A DNA stretch of 64,000 nucleotides, from the NCBI GenBank assembly GCA_016742215.1, contig JACVCC010000003.1:124001-188000 (forward strand), read 5' to 3'. The first letter of the stretch is position 1, and each line of letters starts with the position of its first letter. Both the position numbers and the translations under genes were made by a program. The stretch comes from Brevundimonas sp. (GTDB lineage Bacteria; Pseudomonadota; Alphaproteobacteria; Caulobacterales; Caulobacteraceae). This document shows positions 56,973 to 64,000 of the stretch, piece by piece. A model generated the notes under the pieces. The model worked only from the letters and a program-made list of their open reading frames with translations. It was not told the origin of the DNA and did no database searches.

Positions 56973-57842
56973 ATGACCCGCATCGCCGTCCTGACCCCCG
57001 ATCCGTCCGACCCCTCCTACGCTGGCCAGTGGCCGGGCGTGCTGGAGCGTCTGCAGGCCGCGTTGGCGACCGCCGGGATCGAGGCCGAGCCATCGCCCTG
57101 GACCGACCATGTCACTGACGCCTCGGGCCTGACCGGCTATCCGCTGGTCCTGCCGCTGATCGTGTGGGGCTATCACCGCGACCACGACCGCTGGATGCAG
57201 GCCTGCCGGACGTGGACCGACGCCGGCGTGCGGATGCTGAACCCGGCGGCGGTGATCGGCTGGAACTCCGACAAGAGTTACCTCGGCCGACTGGCGGACC
57301 GGGGCGTCGCCATTCCGCAGACCATCTGGGTCGAGGGCGTGACCCAGGCCGATGTCGACGCCGCCTTCGACCGCTTCGGCGTCGAGACCCTGATCGTGAA
57401 GCCGCGCGTGTCCGGCGGGGCGTGGAAGACGATCCGTCTGTCGCGCGGCGACCGACTGGAGGGCGCGCCCGAGGGGCCGGCGATGATCCAGCCCTATCTG
57501 CCGACCATCGAGACAGAGGGTGAGACCAGCCTGCTGTTCTTCGGCGGCGCGCTCAGCCACGTCGTCAACAAGCGGCCCGTCGACGGCGAATTCCGCATCC
57601 AGGTCCAGTTCGGCGGCCAGTACGTCGCCTTGCCCGAGCCGCCCGCCGCCGCGCTGGCGCTGGCTCAGCAAACCCTCGCCGCCATCGACGAGGACCTCCT
57701 CTACGCCCGCATCGACATGGCCTCGGACGCCGACGGAAACTGGCTGCTGATGGAAGCCGAACTGATCGAGCCGGACTTCTATCTGGGCTCTGCGCCCGAA
57801 GGCGGAGCGCGGTTCGCGGAGGCGGTGAAGGCGAGGCTTTGA
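56973..57842 (+). CDS. ATP-grasp domain protein of unknown substrate
   Basis: A 289-residue protein similar to the RimK/glutathione-synthetase ATP-grasp group. MTRIAVLTPDPSDPSYAGQW opens a Rossmann-like lead; NPAAVIGWNSDKSYLGRLAD, LIVKPRVSGGAWKTIRL and MEAELIEPDFYLG mark ATP and metal sites. Proteins of this type join an amine to a carboxylate, but the substrates cannot be inferred. The ATG at 56973 fits the fold start better than 56940. It stands alone and its stop touches a repeat element. Confidence 0.82.
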   Translation: MTRIAVLTPDPSDPSYAGQWPGVLERLQAALATAGIEAEPSPWTDHVTDASGLTGYPLVLPLIVWGYHRDHDRWMQACRTWTDAGVRMLNPAAVIGWNSDKSYLGRLADRGVAIPQTIWVEGVTQADVDAAFDRFGVETLIVKPRVSGGAWKTIRLSRGDRLEGAPEGPAMIQPYLPTIETEGETSLLFFGGALSHVVNKRPVDGEFRIQVQFGGQYVALPEPPAAALALAQQTLAAIDEDLLYARIDMASDADGNWLLMEAELIEPDFYLGSAPEGGARFAEAVKARL

Positions 57843-57943
57843 AGTGGTTGGTGATTGGTGGTTAGTGGTTGCTGGATCGCGAGTAGGGCCAGTCGACCGA
57901 CAGCGGTGACGCGCCCAACCACTAACCACTAATCACTAACCAC
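57841..57943. repeat. GTGGTTAGT-type palindromic element (copy 5)
   Basis: The left arm begins on the stop codon of the ATP-grasp gene (GAAGTGGTTGGTGATTGGTG) and the right arm 57915-57943 ends 5 bases before the nth stop. The centre is about 43 bases. It fills the convergent gap. Confidence 0.88.
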
Positions 57944-57947
57944 CCGG

Positions 57948-58688
57948 CTACGCCACCTCACCCAGCGCCGCCAAGCCGGCCCGGCTCGGGCACAGGTCGT
58001 TGATCACGCAGGCCGAGCATTTGGGCCGTCGCGCCGTGCAGGTGTAGCGGCCGTGCAGGATCAGCCAGTGGTGGGCCTTGGGCAGCCAGTCCTCGGGCAC
58101 GATCCGGTGCAGCTGCGCTTCGACCTTGTCGGGCGTGCCGGCGTTGGCCAGACCCAGCCGGTGCGAGACGCGGAAGACGTGGGTGTCCACCGCGATGGCC
58201 GGTTCGACGCCCATTTCGTTCAGCACCACGCTGGCGGTCTTGCGGCCCACGCCGGGCAGGGCCTGCAGCCCCTCGCGATCCAGCGGGATCTCGCCGCCGT
58301 GCTGCTCCAGCACGATGCGGCTGAGGGCGATGACGTTCTTGGCCTTGTTCCGGTACAGGCCGATGGAGTTGATGTAGGGGATCAGCCCGTCCTCGCCGAG
58401 CGCCAGCATCTTCGCCGGGGTGTCGGCCACCTTGAACAGCTTGTCCGTGGCCTTGTTGACCCCGACGTCGGTCGCCTGGGCCGACAGGGCGACGGCGACC
58501 ACGAAGGTGAACGGGTTGGTGTAGTTCAGCTCGGTCTTCGGGTCCGGCATGAAGGTCGCCAGCCGTTCGAAGATGGTCTCGACCCGGTCCTCGTCCGGCG
58601 GCCAGCGCAGCATCGGGATCGCCGCGCCGGTCATCACGGCGGGACGTTTGGGCGCGGGTGTCTTTCGGGCCTTCGCCGGCGGCTTCAT
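57948..58688 (-). CDS. nth: Endonuclease III
   Basis: A 246-residue DNA glycosylase/AP lyase for oxidised pyrimidines. The helix-hairpin-helix LPGVGRKTASVVLNEMG carries Lys150, the catalytic Asp is Asp168 (VDTH), and the [4Fe-4S] ligands Cys217-x6-Cys224-x2-Cys227-x5-Cys233 are intact. A basic N-terminal extension of about 30 residues precedes the core. Its start overlaps the amine oxidase stop by four bases. Confidence 0.95.
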   Translation of the reverse strand: MKPPAKARKTPAPKRPAVMTGAAIPMLRWPPDEDRVETIFERLATFMPDPKTELNYTNPFTFVVAVALSAQATDVGVNKATDKLFKVADTPAKMLALGEDGLIPYINSIGLYRNKAKNVIALSRIVLEQHGGEIPLDREGLQALPGVGRKTASVVLNEMGVEPAIAVDTHVFRVSHRLGLANAGTPDKVEAQLHRIVPEDWLPKAHHWLILHGRYTCTARRPKCSACVINDLCPSRAGLAALGEVA

Positions 58689-59962
58689 GCCTCCTCGTCG
58701 CCGGGCGCCGGGCCAGCGTCAAGACCGAGCGCCGCCAGCGCCTCCCGCGCCGCGCGCTCACCTTCCATCCAGGCCCCGTGAACGGTGCCGTAGAAGCCGT
58801 CGGCCGTCGCCTCGCCGGCGATGAAGATGCGGTCCTCGATCGGACGCTTCAGCCGCGCGCGGTCGTCGGCATGGCCAGGGAGGGCGTGTGAATAGGCGCC
58901 CAGTGACCACGGATCGGCGCCCCACATCGAGGCGACGATGGGCGCCAGCCGCTTGCGCATGTCCGAGCCCAGAAGGTGGACCAGTTCGTCGCTGGCGAAG
59001 GCGTGGAACGCGGCCGGGCCCTCGGCCTCAAGCTGCCGCGCGATGTCGCCGCCGAACCAGGCCTCGATCATCGGCCGCCCGAACGGCCGCAGGTGGTAAC
59101 CCGCCGTGTCCGCCGTGTCGGTTCGTCCCCACAGCTGGCTGTCGGGCGGGAAATCCTGATGGCCGCTCACCGTCATGTGCAGCTTGGACGCCAGCCCCAG
59201 CGGCAGACCCGCCGCCGCCTCGACCAGCGCCGGCAGGGGCGGATCGAACCGCAGATGCTCGCGCGCGATCAGATCGGTGGGGACGGTGACAACGACCGCC
59301 CGCGCCTCGATGACTCCACGTGCCGTGTGCAGCTTCAGCACCGGCCCCGACCGGTCGACGCGGCTCACCGGGCAGTCGGTGAGGACGGGCAGGCGCTCGC
59401 CCAGATGCGCGACGAACCGGCCATAGCCCTCGGCCACCCGCCAGTTCACCCCGGTGTCGCGATAGGCGTCGTAGTCGCGGATCGACACCTGATCGAACCG
59501 CGCGCCGTTCAGGGCGCCGGAGATGGCGTCCATGCGCGGGTTCCAGCGGTTCCGCGCCTCGAACAGGCTGGAGGCCGGGCCCTCCTCGCCCTTGGCCGCG
59601 GCCTCGGCGACCCGTTCCTCGAACGCGGCGAAGGCCTCGCGGAACTCCGCCTGCTCGCCCCGGCTCATCTCGTGATCGAAGGCCTGTCGCTCCCACGGCG
59701 GCGGGGTGCGATCGACGGTGAAGCCCTCGGCCTCGACCCGCTCCGCCAGCGGGTTCTCGTCCGCCGAGTGAAGCCAGCCCGCGCCCATATCCAGCCCGAC
59801 GCCGTCGAAGCCGACCGTGTGCGCCCGCCCGCCGATCCGCTCCCGCGCCTCCAGAACGGCGACCGTGACCGGCTGTCCCGCCACGGCGCGCGCCGCCGCG
59901 ATCCCGGCCGCGCCGGCGCCGATGATGGCCAGGTCGAGGGAGGCGGGGAGGCGGTCGGTCAT
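58685..59962 (-). CDS. Flavin-containing amine oxidase family protein
   Basis: A 425-residue FAD enzyme. The dinucleotide motif IIGAGAAGIAAARAV begins at about residue 13, followed by VLEARERIGGRAHTVG, and the C-terminal FAD contact IFIAGEATADGFYGTVHGAW. It resembles monoamine/polyamine oxidase-like proteins of proteobacteria. The substrate is uncertain. There is no signal peptide. Being coupled to nth by ATGA overlap is a curious combination without obvious functional link. Confidence 0.88.
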   Translation of the reverse strand: MTDRLPASLDLAIIGAGAAGIAAARAVAGQPVTVAVLEARERIGGRAHTVGFDGVGLDMGAGWLHSADENPLAERVEAEGFTVDRTPPPWERQAFDHEMSRGEQAEFREAFAAFEERVAEAAAKGEEGPASSLFEARNRWNPRMDAISGALNGARFDQVSIRDYDAYRDTGVNWRVAEGYGRFVAHLGERLPVLTDCPVSRVDRSGPVLKLHTARGVIEARAVVVTVPTDLIAREHLRFDPPLPALVEAAAGLPLGLASKLHMTVSGHQDFPPDSQLWGRTDTADTAGYHLRPFGRPMIEAWFGGDIARQLEAEGPAAFHAFASDELVHLLGSDMRKRLAPIVASMWGADPWSLGAYSHALPGHADDRARLKRPIEDRIFIAGEATADGFYGTVHGAWMEGERAAREALAALGLDAGPAPGDEEA

Positions 59963-60023
59963 GCGCTGCTAATGCGCCGAAACAACACGTGTTGCACCCT
60001 CGGCCTTCAGCGGGATTGATTTT

Positions 60024-60039
60024 TGGACGTTTGTGTCCA
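60024..60039 (+). promoter_or_regulatory. Candidate TetR operator of the efflux operon
   Basis: TGGAC-N6-GTCCA in an AT-rich setting (TTTTTGGAC ... GTCCATTTAT), 48 bases before the hlyD-type start. TetR-family repressors of nearby EmrAB pumps usually bind such inverted repeats; the regulator gene is the third in this operon. Confidence 0.45.
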
Positions 60040-60086
60040 TTTATGCGGCCAGTTCCTCCCCGAACGCCCGGAAGCGAGTGCGCCCC

Positions 60087-61181
60087 ATGGCCCTGAATCC
60101 TGATCTCAAGAAACTTCTGCCCCTGATCGTGGCCGGCATCGCGGCCATCGGCCTCGTTGTCGGCGGCGTGGTCTGGTGGCAGGGCAAGCAGCGGTGGGAA
60201 GCCACCGAGAACGCCTTCGTCCAGGCCGACACCACCGAGGTCAGCCCCCAGATCGACGGCTATGTCGTCGAGGTGCTGGTACGCGACAACCAGCGGGTCG
60301 AGGCCGGCCAGGTGCTGATCCGTCTGGACGACGCCGACGCCAGGGCCGCGCTCGCCCAGGCCGAGGCCAATCTGGCCGCGCTTCAGGCCGGGGTGCAGAA
60401 TGTCGACGCCCGCGCCGAGCAGGAGCAGGCCGTGATCGCCAGCCGCGCCGCCGCCGTGACCCAAGCCGAGGCCCAGGCCGAACTGGCCCGCCAGCAGGTG
60501 GCCCGCTACGGCCGTCTCGCCGAACAGGGCTGGGTGTCTCAGCAGCGTATCGAGACCGAACAAGCCGGCGTCCGCACCGCCCAGGCGTCCGTCGCCGAGG
60601 CCCGCGCCGCCCTCGTCGCCGAACAGCGCGCCGCCGGCGTGCTGGGTTCGACCCGCAGCCAGTCGGTCGCGTCGGTTCAGCAGGCCCAGGCCGTTGTCGA
60701 TCAGGCCCGCATCGCCCTGGACCGCACCGTGATCCGCGCGCCGGTCGCCGGCGTTGTCGGCGCCCGCGGCGTGCGCGTCGGCCAGTACGTCCGCCCGGGC
60801 GGCCAGATCCTGTCGATCGTGCCGCTGGGCGACACCTATGTGGTCGCCAACTTCAAGGAGACCCAGATGGATCGCCTGCGTCTGGGCCAGACGGTCGAGA
60901 TCAGCGCCGACGCCTTCCCGGGCCAGCACCTGACCGGTCACATCGACAGCTTCGCCCCGGCCACCGGCTCGGAGTTCGCCCTGATCCCGGTCGAGAACGC
61001 CACCGGCAACTTCACCAAGATCACCCAGCGCGTGCCGGTCCGAATCCGCGTCGATCGTGCTTCGGGCGCCGCCCTGCGCCCCGGCCTGTCGGTCGAGGTC
61101 AAGGTCGACCTGAAGAGCGACGGCGGCCTGAGCTTCGCCGAAGCCGCCGCCGCCCCCGTTCAGAACGCGGCGCTGAACTAG
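60087..61181 (+). CDS. HlyD/EmrA-family periplasmic adaptor of a multidrug efflux pump
   Basis: 364 residues. One N-terminal helix (about 12-30), then the lipoyl-like halves (VSPQIDGYVVEVLVRDNQRV at 52 on and APVAGVVGARGVRVGQYV), a coiled-coil hairpin rich in Ala and Gln (QAEANLAALQAGVQN), and the beta-barrel with GDTYVVANFKETQMDRLRLG. It links the MFS pump to an outer-membrane channel. The ATG at 60087 gives a normal start. A REP-like doublet separates it from the permease gene. Confidence 0.92.
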   Translation: MALNPDLKKLLPLIVAGIAAIGLVVGGVVWWQGKQRWEATENAFVQADTTEVSPQIDGYVVEVLVRDNQRVEAGQVLIRLDDADARAALAQAEANLAALQAGVQNVDARAEQEQAVIASRAAAVTQAEAQAELARQQVARYGRLAEQGWVSQQRIETEQAGVRTAQASVAEARAALVAEQRAAGVLGSTRSQSVASVQQAQAVVDQARIALDRTVIRAPVAGVVGARGVRVGQYVRPGGQILSIVPLGDTYVVANFKETQMDRLRLGQTVEISADAFPGQHLTGHIDSFAPATGSEFALIPVENATGNFTKITQRVPVRIRVDRASGAALRPGLSVEVKVDLKSDGGLSFAEAAAAPVQNAALN

Positions 61182-61201
61182 GCGCTGGTATGCCCTTTCA
61201 G

Positions 61202-61337
61202 TTCCGCTCATCCCCGCGAAAGCGGGGACCCAGTCCTTTCTCACGGCCAATCTGCGCCAAGGGATTGCAAGCGGTGGACCCCGATACGGTTCTCCACCCA
61301 CAGAACTGGCTCCCCGCTTTCGCGGGGATGAGCGGAA
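61202..61337. repeat. REP-like inverted doublet (CCCCGCGAAAGCGGGG family)
   Basis: The unit TTCCGCTCATCCCCGCGAAA, carrying hairpin CCCCGC-GAAA-GCGGGG, at 61202-61234 is repeated as its reverse complement at 61305-61337, with 70 other bases between. It lies inside the efflux operon, between the adaptor stop and the permease Shine-Dalgarno. Confidence 0.92.
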
Positions 61338-61353
61338 GGTTGGAGAGCTCGAA

Positions 61354-62940
61354 ATGAGCGCAACGACAGTCGCAACCACCGCGCCCGCGTCTGACGAGCC
61401 GAAGGTCAACTGGACCGTCCTGCTGCTCGGCTTCGCCGGCATGGTGATCGGCCAGTTCATGGCGATCCTGGACATCCAGATCGTCGCCAGCTCCCTCCCG
61501 CAGATCCAGGCCGGCGTCGGCGCCTCGGCCGATGAGATCAGCTGGATCCAGACCGCCTATCTGATCCCCGAGGTCGTGATGATCCCCCTGTCGGGATATC
61601 TGTCGCGCCTGTGGGGGACGCAGAAGGTCTTCCTCGCGTCGTGCACCGGCTTCCTGCTGATGAGCGTGGCCGTCGGCCTGTCGCAGTCGGTCGAGCAGAT
61701 GATCTTCTTCCGCGCGATCCAGGGCTTCGTCGGCGGGGCCATGATCCCGACCGTCTTCGCTGTGGCCTTCACCGCCTTCCCGCCGAAACAGCGGATCACC
61801 GCCAGCGTCATCATGGGCCTGATCGTGACCCTCGCCCCGACCGTCGGACCGACGCTGGGCGGCCACCTGACCGAGCAACTCAGCTGGCGCTGGCTGTTCT
61901 TCATCAACGTCCCGCCGGGACTGCTGGTCCTGTTCCTCGTCGGCCGCTACGCCAATTTCGACAAGGGCGACCCGTCGCTGTCCAGGGGCTTCGACTGGGC
62001 CGGTCTGGCCCTGATGGCGGTCTTCCTGATGAGCCTGCAGTTCGTGCTCGAGGAGGGGGCCAAGAACGACTGGTTCGCCGACGACCACATCCTGTTGCTG
62101 GCGGTGGTGACGGCCATCACCGGCCCGGCCTTCATCTGGCGCGCCCTGACCTACTGGAACCCGATCGTCGAACTGCGGGCGTTCAAGAACCGCAACTTCC
62201 TTGTCGGCGTGGTGATGACATTCACCGTCGGCTTCGCCCTGTTCGGCGGCACCTTCCTCCTGCCGCTCTTCCTCGGTCGGGTGCGCGAGTATTCGGCGGC
62301 CGAGGTCGGCACGACCATGGTCGTCTCGGGTCTGGCCATGTTCGCCACCGGCCCCTTCGCCGGGCGGCTGGCGCGGGCGGTGGATCCGCGCGTGCTGATG
62401 TTCGGCGGCTTCATGCTGTGCGCCTGGGGCATGTGGGACGCCCACATGGTCACGACCGAATGGGGCTTCTGGGAGTTCGCCGGGGTTCAGGCCCTGCGCG
62501 GCGTCGGCGTCATGCTGGCCATGATCGCGTCGCAGCAGGTGACCATGTCGACCCTGCCGCCGCATATGGTGAAGAACGCCTCGGGGCTGGTGAACCTGTT
62601 CCGCAACGTCGGCGGCGCCGTGGGTCTGGCGACCCTGAACACCTCCCTGACCAGCAACACCGCCCTGCACATGAGCGAGCTGACCCAGTCCATCCCGATC
62701 ACCAGCAACGCCATGCAGACCATGCTGGCCGGGATGCAGGAGCGGTTCGCCGGCTCCACAGATCCGGCGGGCGCCGCCATGCAGGCGATCAACGGCATGC
62801 TGATGCGACAGGCCACCACCTTGGCCTTTGGCGACGCCTTCGCGATGCTGGCCATCGGCTGCGCCATTGCGGCCTTCATCACTCTGCTGGCCAAACCGGT
62901 GAAGCCGCAGGCCGGCGCCCCGCCCGTGGACGCCCACTGA
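61354..62940 (+). CDS. DHA2-family MFS drug:H+ antiporter (EmrB-like)
   Basis: A 528-residue permease with about 14 helices. The family openings are VIGQFMAILDIQIVASSLPQ and ISWIQTAYLIPEVVMIPLSG, then motif A-like LSRLWGTQKVF and motif C-like GLIVTLAPTVGPTLGGHLTE. It exports hydrophobic compounds with the HlyD-type adaptor. GGAGA lies nine bases before the ATG. The TetR gene begins on its stop (TGATG). Confidence 0.94.
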   Translation: MSATTVATTAPASDEPKVNWTVLLLGFAGMVIGQFMAILDIQIVASSLPQIQAGVGASADEISWIQTAYLIPEVVMIPLSGYLSRLWGTQKVFLASCTGFLLMSVAVGLSQSVEQMIFFRAIQGFVGGAMIPTVFAVAFTAFPPKQRITASVIMGLIVTLAPTVGPTLGGHLTEQLSWRWLFFINVPPGLLVLFLVGRYANFDKGDPSLSRGFDWAGLALMAVFLMSLQFVLEEGAKNDWFADDHILLLAVVTAITGPAFIWRALTYWNPIVELRAFKNRNFLVGVVMTFTVGFALFGGTFLLPLFLGRVREYSAAEVGTTMVVSGLAMFATGPFAGRLARAVDPRVLMFGGFMLCAWGMWDAHMVTTEWGFWEFAGVQALRGVGVMLAMIASQQVTMSTLPPHMVKNASGLVNLFRNVGGAVGLATLNTSLTSNTALHMSELTQSIPITSNAMQTMLAGMQERFAGSTDPAGAAMQAINGMLMRQATTLAFGDAFAMLAIGCAIAAFITLLAKPVKPQAGAPPVDAH

Positions 62941-63533
62941 TGCCCCGCATTGCCGGCCAGATCGACGAGACCAAGACCGAGGCCATCCTTGAGGCGGCGC
63001 TGGCGCTGTTCGCCGAGAAGGGTGTCTCGACCTCGATGGAGGCCATCGCCCGCAAGGCCGGTGTCTCGCGCCAGACCCTGTACAACCGCTTCCCGTCCAA
63101 GGTGGACATCGGCCGCGCCCTGGCCGAGCGACGCTCGGACGCCATCAGCGCCCCGCTGCGTTCGGGCGGCGATCCGCAGGCGGTGCTGACGGCCATGGCG
63201 GCCAGCCTGCTTCGGAAGATCTGCGGCGATGACGGCAGCGGCTCCATGCGCGGCGTGGCTCTGATGTCGCCGACCGCCCCCGATCTCGCCCTGGCCGTCT
63301 ATGACGCCGGGCCCGCGCAGGGGCTGCGCCGCCTCGCCGACTGGCTGGCCGAGCAGGATCGCCTCGGAACCCTGTCCGTGCCGGAGCCCGCCCTGGCCGC
63401 CGAGATGTTCGTCGGCATGGCGCTGGGCCATGGCCATCTGCGCAGCGTTCTGGGCGTCCCGCACCCGCCCTTCGACCCCGAGGCCCGTGCCGCCGAAACC
63501 GCCCGCCGCTTCATCCGGGCGTTCGCTCCATAA
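62940..63533 (+). CDS. TetR-family regulator of the efflux operon
   Basis: A 197-residue repressor. The HTH (about 12-55) includes AILEAALALFAEKGVSTSME and AIARKAGVSRQTLYNRFPSK. The helical ligand-binding domain ends with an AefR-like C-terminal part (AAEMFVGMALGHGHLRSVLG). Its ATG uses the last base of the permease stop, so the operon is probably autoregulated through the site at 60024-60039. Confidence 0.9.
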   Translation: MPRIAGQIDETKTEAILEAALALFAEKGVSTSMEAIARKAGVSRQTLYNRFPSKVDIGRALAERRSDAISAPLRSGGDPQAVLTAMAASLLRKICGDDGSGSMRGVALMSPTAPDLALAVYDAGPAQGLRRLADWLAEQDRLGTLSVPEPALAAEMFVGMALGHGHLRSVLGVPHPPFDPEARAAETARRFIRAFAP

Positions 63534-63540
63534 AACATCC

Positions 63541-63678
63541 CCCGTCACCCTCGGGCTTGACCCGAGGGCCGGACGTTGTGGCGAGCTCCGCGTTGATACC
63601 GGCCCACCGACCGCGCCGCATCGGTAAGGCACAGTCCTCCACATCCTCCGGTCCTCGGGTCAAGCCCGAGGATGACGA
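63541..63678. repeat. REP-like inverted doublet (CCTCGGGCTTG family, second copy)
   Basis: The unit at 63543-63572 (GTCACCCTCGGGCTTGACCC and on) is faced by its near reverse complement at 63648-63677 ending GAGGATGAC. It is the same family as 32670-32803. It separates the TetR gene from the creatininase gene. Confidence 0.92.
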
Positions 63679-63725
63679 TCGTGTGTGTACGGGTTAGACC
63701 CTCGGCAACTCACGGAGACCGCCCC

Positions 63726-64000
63726 ATGCTGATGCACCTGTCGTCCTGGCCCGAGATCGACGCGCGCCTGAAGTCCACCAGGACGGTGGTGGTGCCGATC
63801 GGCTCGAACGAGCAGCACGGGCCGACCGGCCTGCTGGGCACCGACTGGCTCTGCCCCGAGATCATCGCCCACGCGGCCGAACAGTCGGATGACGGCCTGA
63901 TCGTCGCCCCGACCTTCAACATCGGGATGGCCCAGCATCACCTGGCCTTCGCCGGCACCATCTCCCTGCGCCCCTCGACCTTCATGTCGGCCATCACCGA
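63726..64000 (+). CDS. Creatininase-family amidohydrolase (C-terminus cut by window edge)
   Basis: The first 91 codons are visible: MLMHLSSWPEIDARLKSTRT leads to VVVPIGSNEQHGPTGLLGTD, the creatininase metal-binding motif with Glu, His and Asp, then NIGMAQHHLAFAGTISLRP with the next metal His region. Family members hydrolyse creatinine, mycofactocin precursor or related cyclic amides, or are involved in riboflavin/F420-like pathways; the exact substrate cannot be told from this part. Confidence 0.88.
   Translation, partial: MLMHLSSWPEIDARLKSTRTVVVPIGSNEQHGPTGLLGTDWLCPEIIAHAAEQSDDGLIVAPTFNIGMAQHHLAFAGTISLRPSTFMSAIT

Overview
The window is about 64 kb of GC-rich (roughly two-thirds G+C), densely coded chromosome. 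Gene content and protein style point to an alphaproteobacterium of the Caulobacterales, most likely Brevundimonas or a close relative. The signs are the TonB receptor and prolyl-oligopeptidase complement, the ccmABCDG block, the gene order hemW-rsmI-yraN-sirB1-gshB, and CCTCGGGCTTG-type palindromic repeats. This assignment is inference from gene style, not a database match. I see no prophage, IS element, CRISPR array or rRNA operon.

Layout. 0-5 kb: a truncated Kup potassium transporter, an Rrf2 regulator with an SDR enzyme, a tRNA-Gly(GCC) with a second 3'-half copy beside it, another SDR enzyme and a DUF1232 protein. 5-11 kb: quinone oxidoreductase, 2OG-Fe(II) oxygenase, isoaspartyl peptidase, a lipoprotein and aconitase AcnA. 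11-14.3 kb: the cytochrome c maturation block ccmA-B-C-D-G, interrupted by an antisense phnA-like gene. 14.3-18 kb: a secreted set ending in a PPC-like protein and a CHAT (caspase-like) protein. 18-22 kb: an APH-type kinase coupled to glycerol kinase, threonine/serine dehydratase, and a MaoC hydratase. 22-25.8 kb: a nucleotide-sugar oxidoreductase/aminotransferase pair, a GmhB-like phosphatase and an alpha/beta hydrolase. 25.9-30.3 kb: NAD synthetase, ftsY, yciB and a MarR regulator with a Lys/Ala-rich tail. 30.5-35 kb: two tandem S9A prolyl oligopeptidases. 35-40.3 kb: a K+ channel with a zinc-ribbon tail, dapF, and an iron-uptake unit (TonB receptor, PepSY membrane protein, small membrane protein). 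40.6-48.6 kb: malic enzyme, a compositionally odd membrane protein, an AmpG-like permease, a soluble hybrid histidine kinase, ComM/YifB and an exported protein. 48.7-59.9 kb: gshB, sirB1, yraN, rsmI, hemW, rdgB, a small-protein/DUF2975/XRE/Smr cluster, a PfkB kinase, an ATP-grasp protein, nth and a flavin amine oxidase. 60-63.5 kb: an EmrA/EmrB efflux pair with its TetR regulator. The window ends inside a creatininase-family gene.

The most unusual feature is in the intergenic DNA. Several gene ends carry palindromic elements of about 100-120 bp whose arms are built from degenerate short tandem units of GTGGTTAGT type (five copies, four within about 8.3 kb). A sixth element has the same plan but uses the heptamer AGGTTCT in about nine tandem copies. 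Two further families of REP-like inverted doublets are present, one copy lying inside the efflux operon. Other points are the tRNA-Gly 3'-half repeat that stops in the anticodon loop (a possible attachment-site scar), a hairpin covering the start codon and Shine-Dalgarno of comM, a 17-bp AT-rich palindrome upstream of a 38-residue membrane peptide gene, and three convergent gene pairs that share the same CTAG as both stop codons.
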